DNA from: Candidatus Sediminicultor sextus
GTDB lineage: Bacteria > Atribacterota > Phoenicimicrobiia > Phoenicimicrobiales > Phoenicimicrobiaceae
NCBI GenBank assembly: GCA_014894735.1
Contig: JADBKX010000145.1
Coordinates: 17,381-24,878, forward strand
Direction of reading: 5' to 3'
DNA: 7,498 nucleotides
The translations under genes and the position numbers were made by a program. Below, in pieces: positions 5,529 to 7,498 of the stretch. The notes beneath the pieces are model-generated. The model was given only the letters and a program-made list of their open reading frames with translations, was not told the DNA's origin and did no database searches. The first letter of the stretch is position 1, and every line of letters begins with the position of its first letter.

Positions 5529-6516
5529 TTTTAATGAAATTAATAAATTGCTGCAGAAAAACAATAATTTTTTAATTACTTCCCATGTAAATTTGGATGG
5601 AGATGGAATTGGTTCTGAACTTGCCCTTTATTTCATTTTAAAAAAACTAAAGAAGAATCCCATTATATTAAATCAGGATAGATTACCAAAAATATATGAT
5701 TTTTTACCCGGCGGTAATAAAGTACATTACTTAGAAGATAATTGTATTGACACAAAAAGTATAGATGTGGGTATAGTGCTTGATTGTACTAATATCGAAA
5801 GAATTGGAAAGACATACGAAATATTTAAAGATATAAAAACCATAATAAACATCGACCATCATACGAGCAACGAAAACTTTGGGGGTTCAAATTATGTAGA
5901 TAGTTCTGCTTCTTCTGTCGGAGAAATTATCTATGAATTGATCAAGTCTATAAATATAGATTTATTAGATGAAAAGATTTCTACCTGTTTATTTGCCGCT
6001 ATCATAACTGATACCGGTTCGTTTAGATATTCAAATGTAAGCTCAAAGACATTTAAAGTAGCTTCCGATTTAACTTCTAAAGGAATAAAGCCATATTTAA
6101 TTGCCAATAATATTTATAATAGAAACACCTATTCTGGATTAAAATTATTAGGAGAAGCCCTTTCGACTTTAGAGACGGATGAATCTAATTATGTTTCATG
6201 GCTAACTATTACCCGAAAGATGTTAAATGATACCAAAGCAAAGGATGAGGAGATAGAAGGAATAATTGATGTCGCTACAACCATAGATAATGTTGAAATA
6301 TCAATCTTATTTAGAGAAACTAAAGATAATAAAGTAAAGGTTAGTTTTCGCTCCAAAGGAAATTTTGACGTAAATAAATTCGCTGGTAAATTTAAAGGCG
6401 GCGGCCATCCAAATGCTGCTGGTTGTTTATGTTCTGGGAAGTTGGACGAAATGAAAGGAAAAATTCTTTCCGAGTTATTTAGCGACATTAAACATCTTGG
6501 ATATGAAAATAAGTAA
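5521..6516 (+). CDS. nrnA: DHH/DHHA1 phosphoesterase NrnA (nanoRNase / pAp phosphatase)
   Basis: NrnA-type enzymes degrade 2-5-nt RNAs and dephosphorylate pAp, finishing RNA turnover in the cytoplasm. The protein is 331 aa. DHH domain: motif I SHVNLDGDGIGS (H22, D26, D28), motif II VLDCTN (D88) and motif III DHH at 112-114, followed by TDTGSFRYSN. DHHA1 domain: FRSKGNFDV, then the substrate-binding GGGH at 293-296 followed by PNAAG. All expected metal ligands are visible, so it should be active. The ATG at 5521 lies inside the end of rbfA with only a weak purine-rich stretch upstream, which suggests translational coupling. The position between rbfA and truB is the same as in many Firmicutes. 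The sequence does not tell which of the two activities dominates. Confidence 0.93.
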   Translation: MNNFNEINKLLQKNNNFLITSHVNLDGDGIGSELALYFILKKLKKNPIILNQDRLPKIYDFLPGGNKVHYLEDNCIDTKSIDVGIVLDCTNIERIGKTYEIFKDIKTIINIDHHTSNENFGGSNYVDSSASSVGEIIYELIKSINIDLLDEKISTCLFAAIITDTGSFRYSNVSSKTFKVASDLTSKGIKPYLIANNIYNRNTYSGLKLLGEALSTLETDESNYVSWLTITRKMLNDTKAKDEEIEGIIDVATTIDNVEISILFRETKDNKVKVSFRSKGNFDVNKFAGKFKGGGHPNAAGCLCSGKLDEMKGKILSELFSDIKHLGYENK

Positions 6517-6554
6517 AAATATTTTAATAACAGAAAAGATAATTATTAATATTG

Positions 6555-7478
6555 ATGAACGGTATTCTAAATATATTTAAACCAAAAGGAATTACCTCAT
6601 ATCAAGCTGTAAAAGAGGTTAGGAATATTTTGGGTATTCCTAAAGCAGGACATACGGGAACATTAGATCCTTCTGCTTCCGGTGTTCTATTGGTATGTAT
6701 CGGGCAAGCTACAAAAATTGCCGAATTTTTAGTAGGTATGGAAAAACACTATCAGGGTGAAATGATTTTGGGTATAAGCACTGATTCCCAAGATTCAGAG
6801 GGGAAAATTGTTCAAAGAAGAGAAGTTAAAACTGATATTGATGAAAAAAGAATTATAGATATATTTCAAAAATATGAAGGCATCATTAGTCAGATGCCTC
6901 CGATGTTTTCAGCTGTTCATTACAAGGGAGAAAGATTATATCGTCTTGCCAGGAAAGGCATAGAAGTAAAGAGAAGTCCTAAGGAAATCAAAATATATAA
7001 GTTAAATTTGATGAATTTTAACCAAAAGGCGGCCATCGTTAAATTTGAAGTGATTTGTTCAAAAGGTACATATATTAGAACATTATGCAACGACATAGGT
7101 GATGAATTGGGTTGTGGTGCACATTTATTAAATTTAGTAAGAAAAAAAGTTGGTAATTTTAGCATTGAAGATTCTTTAAATTTAGAAGAATTAAAGAAAG
7201 AAAAAGCTTTGGGGAAGAGATATCTTATTAGCATTGATTCCGCTCTGGAAGAATTAGATAAAATAATTGTAAAAAGTGAAGCAACCAAAACTGTTTTAAA
7301 TGGCGGGATTATATCAAGTGAGCAAATTGTTGAGATTCCGAAAGGACTAAAAACAAGAAAAAACAATTTTTTTAAAATATTTGACGTAAAAGGCAATTTT
7401 TTATCCATAGGTACTTCAATTAAAAAAAACGGAAAAAATATTTTTTTTAAACCAGTTAAAGTTTTTAGAAATAATTAA
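6555..7478 (+). CDS. truB: tRNA pseudouridine(55) synthase TruB
   Basis: TruB converts U55 of the tRNA T-loop to pseudouridine and also acts as a tRNA chaperone. The protein is 307 aa from ATG at 6555. The catalytic motif GHTGTLDPSASGVL contains the nucleophile D38. Other family blocks are NIFKPKGITSYQAV at the N terminus, MPPMFSAVHYKGERLY, the ARKGIEVKR segment, and CSKGTYIRTLCNDIG. A PUA-like C-terminal region extends to the end. A TTG at 6552 could add one residue, but there is no clear Shine-Dalgarno for either start. The gene begins 38 bp after nrnA and is probably read from the same mRNA. The 3' end contains runs of eight A (7422-7429) and eight T (7441-7448), yet the frame stays intact. 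ribF or rpsO, the usual next genes, are not reached. Confidence 0.96.
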   Translation: MNGILNIFKPKGITSYQAVKEVRNILGIPKAGHTGTLDPSASGVLLVCIGQATKIAEFLVGMEKHYQGEMILGISTDSQDSEGKIVQRREVKTDIDEKRIIDIFQKYEGIISQMPPMFSAVHYKGERLYRLARKGIEVKRSPKEIKIYKLNLMNFNQKAAIVKFEVICSKGTYIRTLCNDIGDELGCGAHLLNLVRKKVGNFSIEDSLNLEELKKEKALGKRYLISIDSALEELDKIIVKSEATKTVLNGGIISSEQIVEIPKGLKTRKNNFFKIFDVKGNFLSIGTSIKKNGKNIFFKPVKVFRNN

Positions 7479-7498
7479 ATTTGCTAATTCGATTCTAA

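Noticed and set aside
6518..6553. Weak inverted repeat TTAATAA / TTATTAA before truB
   Set aside because: Seven A-T pairs with a 12-nt loop are expected by chance in this spacer and would be unstable.
6920..7408. Minus-strand ORF of 162 codons opposite truB
   Set aside because: Fully antisense to a clear TruB reading frame with its catalytic motifs; composition and content are those of a shadow frame.
7422..7448. A8 and T8 runs near the truB 3' end as a terminator or frameshift site
   Set aside because: They lie inside an intact TruB frame and form no G+C-rich stem; probably just A+T bias, though such runs are prone to sequencing error.

Overview
The window is a strongly A+T-rich bacterial segment carrying a compact translation/transcription gene block, all on the + strand: mtaB (5' end at the window edge), then nusA, ylxR (rnpM), infB, rbfA, nrnA and truB. 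This is the widely conserved nusA-infB cluster. The low G+C, the Lys/Ile/Asn/Glu-rich proteins, a NusA without the extra C-terminal repeats of enteric bacteria and an IF2 without a long N-terminal linker fit a low-G+C Firmicute-like or candidate-phylum bacterium. The repeat-rich spacers, with a GTAGGGGCACGA-type palindrome and TAGTCGTTAGT ends, remind me of uncultured lineages such as Atribacterota. That placement is an impression, not a demonstrated assignment.

Layout. Positions 2-1342 encode the tRNA methylthiotransferase MtaB. A 139-bp spacer follows, holding a good extended -10 promoter that overlaps the end of mtaB, a terminator-like hairpin and a strong Shine-Dalgarno for nusA. Positions 1482-2884 encode NusA and YlxR, 26 bp apart. 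A spacer of about 105 bp with degenerate octamer repeats and a second possible extended -10 precedes infB (2990-4936). A 211-bp spacer between infB and rbfA carries a MITE-like element with 11-bp terminal inverted repeats and a perfect 28-bp palindrome. rbfA (5148-5528) and nrnA (5521-6516) overlap by 8 bp, and truB (6555-7478) follows after 38 bp. The last 20 bases show no gene.

How the genes work together. NusA controls elongation, pausing and termination. YlxR/RnpM is linked to RNase P. IF2 delivers initiator tRNA, RbfA matures the 30S subunit, NrnA finishes degradation of very short RNAs, TruB makes pseudouridine 55 in tRNA, and MtaB makes ms2t6A37 in tRNA. The cluster therefore couples transcription with RNA maturation and translation initiation. 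Two usual members are missing from their expected places: rimP before nusA, and the L7Ae-like ylxQ between ylxR and infB.

I see no wholly new gene system here. The second-look items lie between the genes: a possible NusA-responsive leader, a small inverted-repeat element that appears to supply the infB stop codon, short-period repeats starting at two stop codons, and a probable ATT start codon for mtaB.
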